From IMG/VR virus record IMGVR_UViG_3300006119_000054, positions 1 to 26,867 of that record: a stretch of 26,867 nt of DNA; one strand, written 5' to 3'. The notes under the pieces were generated by a model. That model saw only the letters and a list, made by a program, of their open reading frames with translations, was not told the DNA's origin and ran no database searches. How positions within the stretch are numbered: position 1 is the stretch's first letter; each line of letters begins with the position of its first letter. The position numbers and the translations under genes were made by a program. The stretch comes from a virus. Shown piece by piece: positions 20,662 through 26,867 of this stretch.

Positions 20662-23649
20662 TTAACGACCTAAAGAGCGTAATTGCCTGTGAAGTTCCTT
20701 AAATTGGTCATCAACATAGGTCTTGACTTCCCTACCAACGGTCTTGTCCATATTGCCGTGAACTTGGATAGTAAAAGCACCGGGGGCAATATGAACGACC
20801 GTTTCACCACGCCCAACGGCATTAGATGCACGCCCGTTTAGTGCTCGACCCGCCTGAACGCCCATAATGTGCACATTCAGCGCACCACCAGTAAAGGTCA
20901 TCTTGTTGAGTTGGCCGATATTTGGGGTTGAGGGCTTGCTAGAGCCGCCACCACCAAACAGACCACCAAAGAATCCACCAATAGCACTAACCGCGCCACC
21001 GACTAAGTGGGCCGCGCCCTTAGCGATATTCGCAGCACCAGTGACTAGGTGTTTGCCGACATTGAGAACAGCGTGACCAACGTGCGCGCTGAACTTGACA
21101 TATGACTTGGCGACATCTTTTACGCCATTAAACAAGTGACCGGCCTCCTTGCTCGCCCACTTGCCGACATCTTTGGCCCCATTCCAAAGGTGATGTGCTG
21201 TGGTTGAGACAAAGTGGTTGATTTGTTTGTGCCACTTGATATAGGCCGCTGTCGCTGCAGCAACGGCTACGGAGACACCGAGAGTCTCTGGTCCGAGAGC
21301 CGCACCTGTTTCCATAGTTCCCGCAACTTCAGCACCAGTCGCCGCTTCGTCGCCCAGAGCCTCCGCACCACCGCCGCCAAACAGTCTGCCGACAAGGTTC
21401 TTACCCATAGAAACGAGGTTCTTCGCTTTACTAGCGAGGCCCCTGCCTTTCTTTAGGTCGTCGATTAATGACTTGCCCTTTTTGACATCGTTCTCGACCG
21501 TCTTTAGGGGGTTGGAACTATTGCCCCCACCACCACCCATACCGCCTGACTGAATAGTGGAGATTAGGTTGTTGATTGCGTCAATTAGGTTGTTGGTAGC
21601 AGATAGTTGGTTATCGGCATTATCCGAGGCTTGACCAGCCCCACTAACACCAAAGAGGTTGCCAGCAACGCCGAAGAAGCCCTTAAACAAGCCTTTCCAG
21701 CGGCCTTTCTTTGCCTCTTCACCAGCATCCTTAAAAAGAGTTTTGCCGAGATTGGAGTCAGCGATTTTCTCGAAGTATGAGGTTTTCTTCTTGAGTTCTT
21801 CTGCGCGCTTAGCCCAGTGAGCAGCCATAAATCCGCCGTGTTCGGCTTTCTGCTCATACGCCTTGATTTTTGCCGCGCGCTCAACTGCTGAAATGTCGGC
21901 TCGGTTGTTGAGCAAGCGACCCAAACGAGAACCGGCGGTCATTGGGTTGCCCTTGGCATCTGTCATTCCCCTATTTTGGAAGAACTGCTTAAAGAGCGAA
22001 CCGGTCTTACGCAGTGTGCCACCAAGACTAAGAACCTTGCCCGATAGAAGCGTGATGCCTTCCATAGCCATCTTGATTGGCGTGAGGAAGAGGTTTCGGG
22101 TGAACCAAGCGGCCGCCAAAATAGCAATCGCTTCGGTAAGACCCTTGTTCCCGGTAATCCAACCAATCAACTTGCTGATTGCGTTTATGATAATAAGAAT
22201 TGCTGGGGTTAGTGCGACTAATAGTTTCGCCCAGACCTGAAGAATCTTTACGAGTGCTGGCCCAGCAGCAATAAAGATAGGCGCTAGGGCAACCATTAGG
22301 TTTGCGACTGCTATTGCAACGGCAGGAAGAATAGGCTCTAGCGTTGCGATTACCTTTACAAAACCCTGAAGCATCGCATTGAGTTGGCCGTTTTTCACCA
22401 TTTTTGTAAAGGCATCGGCTATGGCTTTTACACCAACCATAAGGCTCTTGCTTACCGCGGCCCCCATAGTGCTAAAGATTCCCGAAAGGGTCTTCATACC
22501 GCTACCCGTTCCGATAATCTTATCCAAAGCCTTTGCCAATGGGGTGAAAATGTCGTTTGCTAACTTAAAGAACGGCGTAATCATTTGCAACAATACGGGA
22601 AGCAAGTTATTTACAAATAAGTCAACAAGAGGTTTAATCACTTGGAAGATAGTTCCAAGTTCTTGTCCCAATGAACCTAATACCTGCCCAAGAGCATCAC
22701 CCGCACTTTGGAAAAGTGGCATAAGTGCTGTCACTACGGTTCCGAGAGAAGTTGCTAGTGCCTTAAAGAACGGCAACAATCCCTGACCAATAGTTGTATA
22801 AATAATTTGGAAATCGTTTTTCAGCATCTCAATAGGCGAAGTTGCCACTTGAGCCGTGTTCTTAACGTGGTTGTTGATATCCACGAGAAGTTGTTGCTGG
22901 GCTGCGTAAAGACCATTGGTTGATTCCAAAGTCTTGATTCGCATCTGTTCCGATTGCGACAAGGTGAATCCGTATCGGGCCATACTAGCCATACGCTGCA
23001 TCGGGTTCGATAAAGTTCGGGTCAGCATACGAGCCGAAGAAGCAACCGAACCGCCGTGACCGCCACCCATTGTCTCCGACAGGTTGATGGCGTCGGTAAT
23101 CATAAGTTGCATATTTTGGTGAATGCCGTTTAGCGGTTGACCTGCCGCGCCTAAAGCACCTTTCACCATTGGGCCGGTCGAAACCAACTTGGCGATATCG
23201 GTATTAGTTAGAGCAAGAGTCTGCGCTTGGGTGATTTGCGCTCGGTTTACGCCCGTCTGAACAGAGAGGTAGTTTGATTGGTTGGCAAGCATTTTGGAAT
23301 AGAACGCAGCACTCCAGTTGCCAATAGCCTTTTGCTGGTCATACTGCTGTTTGGTCATACTTAGGTCGTATTGCCTAGCAAGACCTTGGTTTGTTAAGAG
23401 GTTTGCTTGTACGGCCTGAACTTGCTCAAGTTGAGAAGCCGAATCAACGGCTTTCTCAAACATTGTGCTAAGACCGATAATTCCAATCGTGCTTTTGATG
23501 AACTCACCAGCACGGCGAAACTCTTCTGTAATTTTTTCAGCAGCGATGTGCGCAGAATCCGTAGCCTGTGAAAGCGCGGTCTTCATAGAGGATGTGTCGG
23601 CTAAAAACCGTGCGCGGATGTCCATATTTCCGCCTTCGCCCATACTCAT
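20662..23649 (-). CDS. Tape measure protein, 995 aa
   Basis: The N-terminus (MDIRARFLADTSSMKTALSQ) has the usual phage tape-measure start, followed by long Ala/Gln-rich helices. Hydrophobic stretches lie near residues 285-320 and 435-505 (AIAVANLMVALAPIFIAAG, LLVALTPAILIIINAISKLI), as expected for a protein that inserts into the host membrane. A Gly-rich hinge (GGMGGGGGNSS) follows. Near 830-920 an amphipathic element recurs (WNGAKDVGKWA, FNGVKDVAKSY). It ends with a charged helix (GREVKTYVDDQFKELHRQL). At about 1.5 angstrom per residue it would set a tail of about 150 nm. The first ATG has GAGG seven bases upstream and is preferred over the two later ATGs. It follows the frameshifted chaperone gene, the standard siphovirus order. 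No lysozyme or peptidase motif was seen. Confidence 0.88.
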   Translation of the reverse strand: MSMGEGGNMDIRARFLADTSSMKTALSQATDSAHIAAEKITEEFRRAGEFIKSTIGIIGLSTMFEKAVDSASQLEQVQAVQANLLTNQGLARQYDLSMTKQQYDQQKAIGNWSAAFYSKMLANQSNYLSVQTGVNRAQITQAQTLALTNTDIAKLVSTGPMVKGALGAAGQPLNGIHQNMQLMITDAINLSETMGGGHGGSVASSARMLTRTLSNPMQRMASMARYGFTLSQSEQMRIKTLESTNGLYAAQQQLLVDINNHVKNTAQVATSPIEMLKNDFQIIYTTIGQGLLPFFKALATSLGTVVTALMPLFQSAGDALGQVLGSLGQELGTIFQVIKPLVDLFVNNLLPVLLQMITPFFKLANDIFTPLAKALDKIIGTGSGMKTLSGIFSTMGAAVSKSLMVGVKAIADAFTKMVKNGQLNAMLQGFVKVIATLEPILPAVAIAVANLMVALAPIFIAAGPALVKILQVWAKLLVALTPAILIIINAISKLIGWITGNKGLTEAIAILAAAWFTRNLFLTPIKMAMEGITLLSGKVLSLGGTLRKTGSLFKQFFQNRGMTDAKGNPMTAGSRLGRLLNNRADISAVERAAKIKAYEQKAEHGGFMAAHWAKRAEELKKKTSYFEKIADSNLGKTLFKDAGEEAKKGRWKGLFKGFFGVAGNLFGVSGAGQASDNADNQLSATNNLIDAINNLISTIQSGGMGGGGGNSSNPLKTVENDVKKGKSLIDDLKKGRGLASKAKNLVSMGKNLVGRLFGGGGAEALGDEAATGAEVAGTMETGAALGPETLGVSVAVAAATAAYIKWHKQINHFVSTTAHHLWNGAKDVGKWASKEAGHLFNGVKDVAKSYVKFSAHVGHAVLNVGKHLVTGAANIAKGAAHLVGGAVSAIGGFFGGLFGGGGSSKPSTPNIGQLNKMTFTGGALNVHIMGVQAGRALNGRASNAVGRGETVVHIAPGAFTIQVHGNMDKTVGREVKTYVDDQFKELHRQLRSLGR

Positions 23650-23674
23650 CTACTCACCTCGCTTTCCAAACTAG

Positions 23675-24213
23675 TTATTGTGCTTTATCCATCGCCTCTT
23701 GCTGCTCGTGATTCCTGATTTGCCATACTGCCTGCCACTCAACCAATTCCATTGCTGAAAGTGGTTTGTGGGCGGGAGAACCATCAAGAAGTTCGCCAAC
23801 TGTTCTCCCCAACTTTTCCGCTAGTTCGTAGAGGAAACGTCGTTCTGGGTTGGCGAAGATTCTTTTCCCGCTGCCTCAACAGCATCATCGGTCATTCCTG
23901 AAAGTCGCATAGCCGCTTGAGCAATAACTTCAATAGGGCCTGAAGACTTAGCCATTACAGCCTCACGGTCCGAGTCCAAGAACACACGCTCGCCCGTTGT
24001 GGGGTCGTAGGTGCACTGAAGAACGAGGTCTGGGAGAATCTGCTGAATGTTGAATTGTCCGTTTACGCTGGTAGCGATAGCGTTATCAATCATTAGAGCG
24101 CGTGACTTAGCCGAAAGCGACTTGACTAGAACCTCGACACCCCATTGTGGGATGGCAACGAGTTCTGATTCAATATCGTCAGCGGCGAAAATCTTTGCTG
24201 ATAGTTCTGACAT
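23675..24213 (-). CDS. Tail assembly chaperone, -1 frameshift product (GT-type), about 179 aa
   Basis: The 0-frame part (codons 1-117) continues after a -1 slip at the heptamer 23863-23869 into a second frame. That frame is open to a TAA at 23675-23677, adding about 62 residues with no ATG/SD of its own. The extension has the classic chaperone-T pattern: FLYELAEKLGRTVGELL followed by LSAMELVEWQAVWQIRN. It corresponds to lambda gpGT, where the T part binds the tail tube protein while the G part coats the tape measure. The extension ends 25 bases before the tape measure ATG, exactly where it should be. Confidence 0.88.
23821..24213 (-). CDS. Tail assembly chaperone, unshifted form (G-type), 130 aa
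   Basis: It begins MSELSAKIFAADDIESELV and has the beta-rich head (PQWGVEVLVKSLSAKSRALM) and acidic helical tail common to phage tail assembly chaperones. SD TAGGAGA precedes the ATG. Near its end the slippery site GCG-GGA-AAA diverts a fraction of ribosomes. The unshifted form ends 14 codons later (SSPTQNDVSSTN). It acts transiently in the cytoplasm during tail assembly and is not expected in virions. Confidence 0.85.
   Translation of the reverse strand: MSELSAKIFAADDIESELVAIPQWGVEVLVKSLSAKSRALMIDNAIATSVNGQFNIQQILPDLVLQCTYDPTTGERVFLDSDREAVMAKSSGPIEVIAQAAMRLSGMTDDAVEAAGKESSPTQNDVSSTN
23863..23869 (-). promoter_or_regulatory. Programmed -1 ribosomal frameshift site GGGAAAA
   Basis: On the minus strand the bases are split by the 0 frame as GC(G GGA AAA), the X-XXY-YYZ phase required for tandem slippage. 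After the slip the next codon is AGA and the frame stays open for 62 codons with clear chaperone-T similarity. Lambda uses GGGAAAG in the same gene. I see no strong hairpin immediately downstream, so the stimulator, if any, is not obvious. Confidence 0.88.
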
Positions 24214-24241
24214 CTGTAAATCTCCTAACTAGGGTTTATCC

Positions 24242-24973
24242 CTAGAGTGTAGTGCGGAATACAGGGCCAGTCACCTGTAATTCGCCATCAAATGTCACAA
24301 CAGCACCAACGGCACTCTTGAGGTCATACTTGGTCAAAACGCCAGTTCCGTAGTACTTGGTGTCGCCAGTCAAACCGGTAAATCCACCGGGGGTTGCTGG
24401 GCCATAAACGAAGTTTCCGATACGGCCAGAGTCCTGCCAAGAAGAAAGACCGTTCATAATTGCGTCAATTCCACCTGCGTAGCCGGTGTTAACGGCAGTC
24501 TCGTCGAACATACCCGAAAAGGTAAGAGTCCAAGACTTCAGACCCACGATGTAGGTCTTCACGCCGTACTGCGAGAAAGTCGTGGTTTCTTGGGCCTCGA
24601 TAGCGTATGGCAACGAGACATCGTTGATGAACTCCGAGATGTTAATCATTGGAACCATTGGGGTAGCGACCGAAGTGGTAGCCACGTTGCCCGAAGAAAC
24701 GGTCATTGAGGTTGTGCTTAGGGCCGTTCCGTAAACAGGAACACCACCGAAGAACGCACCGTAAACCGAGTTTCCGGCCCCTGCGTAAGTCATTGGGTTG
24801 TTCTGCGTAAGCAACGAGCCAGTTCCAGCACCAGAGATGGTGAGCGAAGTGGTCGTGGTTGCCGTAGCGGTTGCTTGAACCAAAGAACCAGCAGTCAAAC
24901 CGAGGTCATAACCGAGAGCAAGAAACGCATTCTTACCGTGCTGGAAAGTTGGAGTAGTTGTTGAAGTAGCCAT
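24242..24973 (-). CDS. Major tail tube protein, paralogue 2, 243 aa
   Basis: It begins MATSTTTPTFQHGKNAFLAL and contains ISEFINDVSLPYAIEAQETT, then FSQYGVKTYIVGLKSWTLTF and an end region LQVTGPVFRT. The same sequence of motifs occurs in the neighbouring 324-aa gene. This pattern of a near-invariant ETTTF followed by G-x-K-x-Y/F-I-x-G-L-K is typical of actinophage tail tube proteins. Residues about 25-110 hold a Thr-rich beta insertion. Its place right before the chaperone gene is that of the tube protein in siphophages. SD AGGAAAGG lies about ten bases upstream of the ATG. The shorter of the two paralogues is the better candidate for the polymerising tube subunit. Confidence 0.75.
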   Translation of the reverse strand: MATSTTTPTFQHGKNAFLALGYDLGLTAGSLVQATATATTTTSLTISGAGTGSLLTQNNPMTYAGAGNSVYGAFFGGVPVYGTALSTTSMTVSSGNVATTSVATPMVPMINISEFINDVSLPYAIEAQETTTFSQYGVKTYIVGLKSWTLTFSGMFDETAVNTGYAGGIDAIMNGLSSWQDSGRIGNFVYGPATPGGFTGLTGDTKYYGTGVLTKYDLKSAVGAVVTFDGELQVTGPVFRTTL

Positions 24974-24990
24974 TTTGGTCTATTCCTTTC

Positions 24991-25965
24991 CTAGTATCGG
25001 GCGAACCCGTAGTAAATTACTGCTGATGTGTTTGTTCCGCCAATAGTCCACGCCAAGCGTGTGTATTGGTAGATTGTTCCGGTGAGCAAAGTCACCGAGC
25101 CGCCAGCACTTGAAAAAGTCGCAAGGTTGGCCCAAGTGGTGCCATCCTGCGAGTGCTGAAATGCGAGCGAAATTGTTGGGTTCGTTCCTACGACCGTAGA
25201 AATACCCATAATCAAAGAGCCACCCTTAGTGGTAGAGGCTGTTCCTGAAGAAGCGGCTGGCGTTGAGGTGTAAGCCGTGCTATTTCCCGTAGTTGATACA
25301 ACGAGGTATTGGCCGTTTCCGCGCCAAACTCCGCCATCGGCCTGAAGTTCCATATCGTTTGTGACAACGCCCGCGACTGGTGATTTGATGTCGAACTTCG
25401 TAGTCACGCCGTTCGCCATAAGGCAACGCTCGTTGTCGGTCGTGCCACCAGCGGGGAATACGAGAACTGACTTGTCTCCTGCCGTTGAGGTCGCACCGTG
25501 AATGATTGCGCTGGTTCCGCCGATAGTGCCATCGTGGAAGCCAGACAAGGTGATTGTGCCGTCTTTGAGGCCGGGGATAAAGGTCTTTGAGCCACCCTGT
25601 AAGAAAGTCGTTGTTTCTTCGGCTGCTACGGCGTAGGTCACGCTCGCATCGTTAAAGAATGGTGAAAGGTCGAAGCCCGCACCCGTGCTTGAGAGGGTCA
25701 CAGACACGCCAGAAGCCGTTGCGGTGGCCGCTGCTGACAGAGTAATGTTCTGCCCCTGTATAGCCGTAATAGTCGCCCCAGAGGGGATTCCAGAGCCGCT
25801 AACGGACTGTCCGAGTGAGGCTGGCCCGATAACGGTCGTGGAAACGATAACGGCACTGCCGTTGGTCGTGTTGGCCGTAATAACAGCAGAAGAGAACAAT
25901 GGGTTCACGAAAAGAACTCGTGTGTTCTTACCGTGTAGGAAGTTAGGGGCGGTAGTGGTAGCCAT
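24991..25965 (-). CDS. Major tail tube protein, paralogue 1 with added beta domains, 324 aa
   Basis: It starts MATTTAPNFLHGKNTRVLFV and has the same core as its neighbour: FFNDASVTYAVAAEETTTFL, GGSKTFIPGLKDGTITLSG and a DMELQADGGVWR end. Two additions mark it out. An N-terminal module near residues 25-95 (SVSGSGIPSGATITAIQGQN) is related to modules in the two giant tail proteins. A C-terminal extension (about 235-324) looks like an Ig-like surface sandwich (SLAFQHSQDGTTWANLATFS). It may be a decorated form of the tube, a tail terminator-like ring, or a second tube protein mixed into the tail. Its ATG overlaps the stop of the 62-aa gene (TAATG). Confidence 0.72.
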   Translation of the reverse strand: MATTTAPNFLHGKNTRVLFVNPLFSSAVITANTTNGSAVIVSTTVIGPASLGQSVSGSGIPSGATITAIQGQNITLSAAATATASGVSVTLSSTGAGFDLSPFFNDASVTYAVAAEETTTFLQGGSKTFIPGLKDGTITLSGFHDGTIGGTSAIIHGATSTAGDKSVLVFPAGGTTDNERCLMANGVTTKFDIKSPVAGVVTNDMELQADGGVWRGNGQYLVVSTTGNSTAYTSTPAASSGTASTTKGGSLIMGISTVVGTNPTISLAFQHSQDGTTWANLATFSSAGGSVTLLTGTIYQYTRLAWTIGGTNTSAVIYYGFARY

Positions 25966-26153
25966 TAGTTGTCGCTCGTTTCAGCATCTACTTTGGAAGC
26001 CGAGGCTGACACAATAAACCCATCGGCTAGAAGCCAAGAAATGCTCTCGCCGGGAAGGTCCGTGACCGTATCACCGGGATTGGCAGTCTTGCCGAGATAC
26101 GACAAAGGAGACTGGTCAGTGACGACATACGCCACAGTATTTGACTTAGCCAT
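25965..26153 (-). CDS. Small head-tail region protein, 62 aa
   Basis: The ATG at 26151-26153 has AGGAAAGG at a good distance; a longer reading from a TTG at 26186 would run through that SD. The protein has a beta-like N-terminus (NTVAYVVTDQSPLSYLGK), then GDTVTDLPGESISWLLADGF and a short polar tail. Small phage proteins with the phrase D-L-P-x-x-S-x-x-W-L-L-x-x-G are familiar from head-tail gene clusters, but their function is unknown to me. It is coupled by a TAATG overlap to the tail tube paralogue. Confidence 0.65.
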   Translation of the reverse strand: MAKSNTVAYVVTDQSPLSYLGKTANPGDTVTDLPGESISWLLADGFIVSASASKVDAETSDN

Positions 26154-26211
26154 AGTGCCTTTCCTAGTGAGGTTGCCTTGCGACAAATCGTATCACCACG
26201 TTTGGAAAAAC

Positions 26212-26484
26212 CTATTTGTCGTTTTCCTCTGCGACTTTGGGCTTTCTGGCTCTTTTGGCTGGTGGCTTGCTCACCCGATTGGGGTAGAAAGAGCGATTCG
26301 TCTTCCTGCCGTTTGGCCCGCCGTAAACATTGACAGCGATAATCTCGCCATCTCGCTCGTGTGCTGAAATAAAGATGAAGTCGCCGCGCTCGTTGGAAAC
26401 ACGGATGGGGTCGTCTTTTCCAAACCCATTCCACTCGGAGAGTTCAATCCACGAGGGGGTGTGTTGAGGCGTAGGCGTTTTCAT
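26212..26484 (-). CDS. Hypothetical protein with basic tail, 90 aa
   Basis: No family is recognised. It has a short beta-like domain (PSWIELSEWNG, DDPIRVSNERGDFIFISAH, EIIAVNVYGGPNGR) followed by a Lys/Arg-rich tail (PPAKRARKPKVAEENDK). SD AGAGG lies five bases before the ATG. It lies in the head-tail gene cluster, 22 bases from the next gene upstream. The fold and position could suit a small connector or decoration protein, but the basic tail could equally bind DNA. Confidence 0.62.
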   Translation of the reverse strand: MKTPTPQHTPSWIELSEWNGFGKDDPIRVSNERGDFIFISAHERDGEIIAVNVYGGPNGRKTNRSFYPNRVSKPPAKRARKPKVAEENDK

Positions 26485-26506
26485 AACGGCCTCTAATTTA
26501 GCCTAT

Positions 26507-26767
26507 TTATTGGAGTCTCTGCTGAAAACCGCAGTGGCAAATTAGATACCGACCCTGAACGGTGGCGGCTTCTACTGCTTCGGAGTGGTCACAACCACCC
26601 TCGCTGGTTTCGGTTGTTTCAGTTGCGGGTTCTGGCTGGTTTGGAAAGCCATTGGAGAATCCCAACAGCCGCTCGACTGTTTCTAGCGCGCGGATAGATG
26701 CGACATTGGCGGCTTTGGCTGCTGAAATAGCGGCTTGAATCGCATCGAGTTCGGGGTTATTGGACAT
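26507..26767 (-). CDS. Hypothetical protein with C-terminal Cys/His zinc-like motif, 86 aa
   Basis: I use the ATG at 26765-26767; a TTG nine bases upstream is the longest reading. An N-terminal Ala-rich helix (LDAIQAAISAAKAANVASIR) is followed by an acidic Thr/Pro-rich linker and GGCDHSEAVEA, then YLICHCGFQQR. The C-x-H plus C-x-C set would make one small zinc site, a pattern I know from short actinophage proteins. It overlaps the end of the upstream gene by 11 bases, and the SD (GAGG) is only three bases from the ATG, so it is probably reinitiated. Function unknown. Confidence 0.6.
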   Translation of the reverse strand: MSNNPELDAIQAAISAAKAANVASIRALETVERLLGFSNGFPNQPEPATETTETSEGGCDHSEAVEAATVQGRYLICHCGFQQRLQ

Positions 26768-26867
26768 TGGCCTCAAAGTTTATTGTGAACTTGGGTCGGT
26801 TGCCATCATCATACGGCATTGGGCTAATCGTTCCAAGCGGGGCCATACGAAGAATATGGATTCCATC
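26757..26867 (-). CDS. C-terminal part of a head-tail region protein (partial)
   Basis: The frame is open from the right edge to a TAA at 26757-26759, giving 36 residues. It contains HILRMAPLGTISPMPY, then a charged turn and KFTINFEANVQ at the end. The sequence looks like the end of a beta-rich virion protein. By position, before the small genes and the tail tube, it could be a tail terminator, a connector or the end of a capsid protein; nothing in it decides. Confidence 0.6.
   Translation of the reverse strand, partial: DGIHILRMAPLGTISPMPYDDGNRPKFTINFEANVQ

Noticed and set aside
21863-22786. Plus-strand open frames of 125 and 135 codons opposite the tape measure gene
   Set aside because: They are Arg/Pro/Leu-rich shadows of a long helical gene, with no start signals.
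1-26867. CRISPR array, tRNA genes, integrase and attachment site
   Set aside because: No spaced direct repeats of CRISPR type, no cloverleaf with conserved T-loop in the gaps, and no recombinase-like protein are visible, so lysogeny cannot be argued from this window.

Overview
The window is a stretch of a tailed double-stranded DNA phage, almost certainly a siphovirus. It has a long tape-measure gene with no sheath protein, two tandem tail-tube-like genes, a frameshifted tail assembly chaperone and a replication module. There is no rRNA, tRNA, CRISPR array or integrase. The host is probably an actinobacterium. The evidence is the style of the small holin-like protein, a small 'HSDCDG' protein and a DUF5047-like hub, all of which recall actinobacteriophages, plus several genes that look leaderless. 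This host call is inference from memory of families, not a search. Base composition looks close to balanced, but I did not count it.

Layout. (1) Positions 1-50 hold the last codons of a plus-strand gene. (2) 79-4154 is a leftward replication and recombination block. Transcription order is an AAA/RecA-fold ATPase (3240-4154), a terminator, a winged-helix replication initiator (2296-3078), a G39P-like helicase-loader protein, a single-pass membrane protein, an HNH-type protein, and a 203-aa helical protein that may have its own promoter. (3) 4164-4294 is a divergent control region: a near-consensus leftward promoter (TTGACA-N16-TAAGAT) and a rightward -10 (TATACT) with a very short leader. (4) 4295-6473 is a rightward early operon of five small genes: a two-zinc-site protein with DnaJ-like CxxCGGxG motifs, two unknowns, an HSDCDG-family protein and a Mu Gam/Gp157-like DNA-end-binding protein. 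(5) 6474-6613 is the convergent junction, with two strong hairpins, one a bidirectional terminator. (6) 6614-26867 is the leftward late block. It runs from small head-tail genes at the right end through two paralogous tail-tube-like proteins, the chaperone, the tape measure, two very large beta-rich modular tail proteins (1189 and 2242 aa), the hub and an OB-fold spike-like protein, to two small membrane proteins of lysis type. The holin-like gene has its own palindrome-containing promoter.

Strongest non-routine observations. (a) A candidate lambda-type origin lies inside the initiator gene: three 13-bp palindromes at exactly 21-bp spacing beside an AT-rich stretch, between the codons for the DNA-binding and C-terminal domains. 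(b) The octamer TGCTGAAA (either strand) occurs about 31 times where about one is expected. (c) GATC, CATG and AGCT appear to be completely absent from 26.9 kb. (d) There is a correctly phased GGGAAAA -1 slippery site in the chaperone gene. (e) The same small beta modules recur in three different tail genes. All counts were made by eye and should be recomputed.
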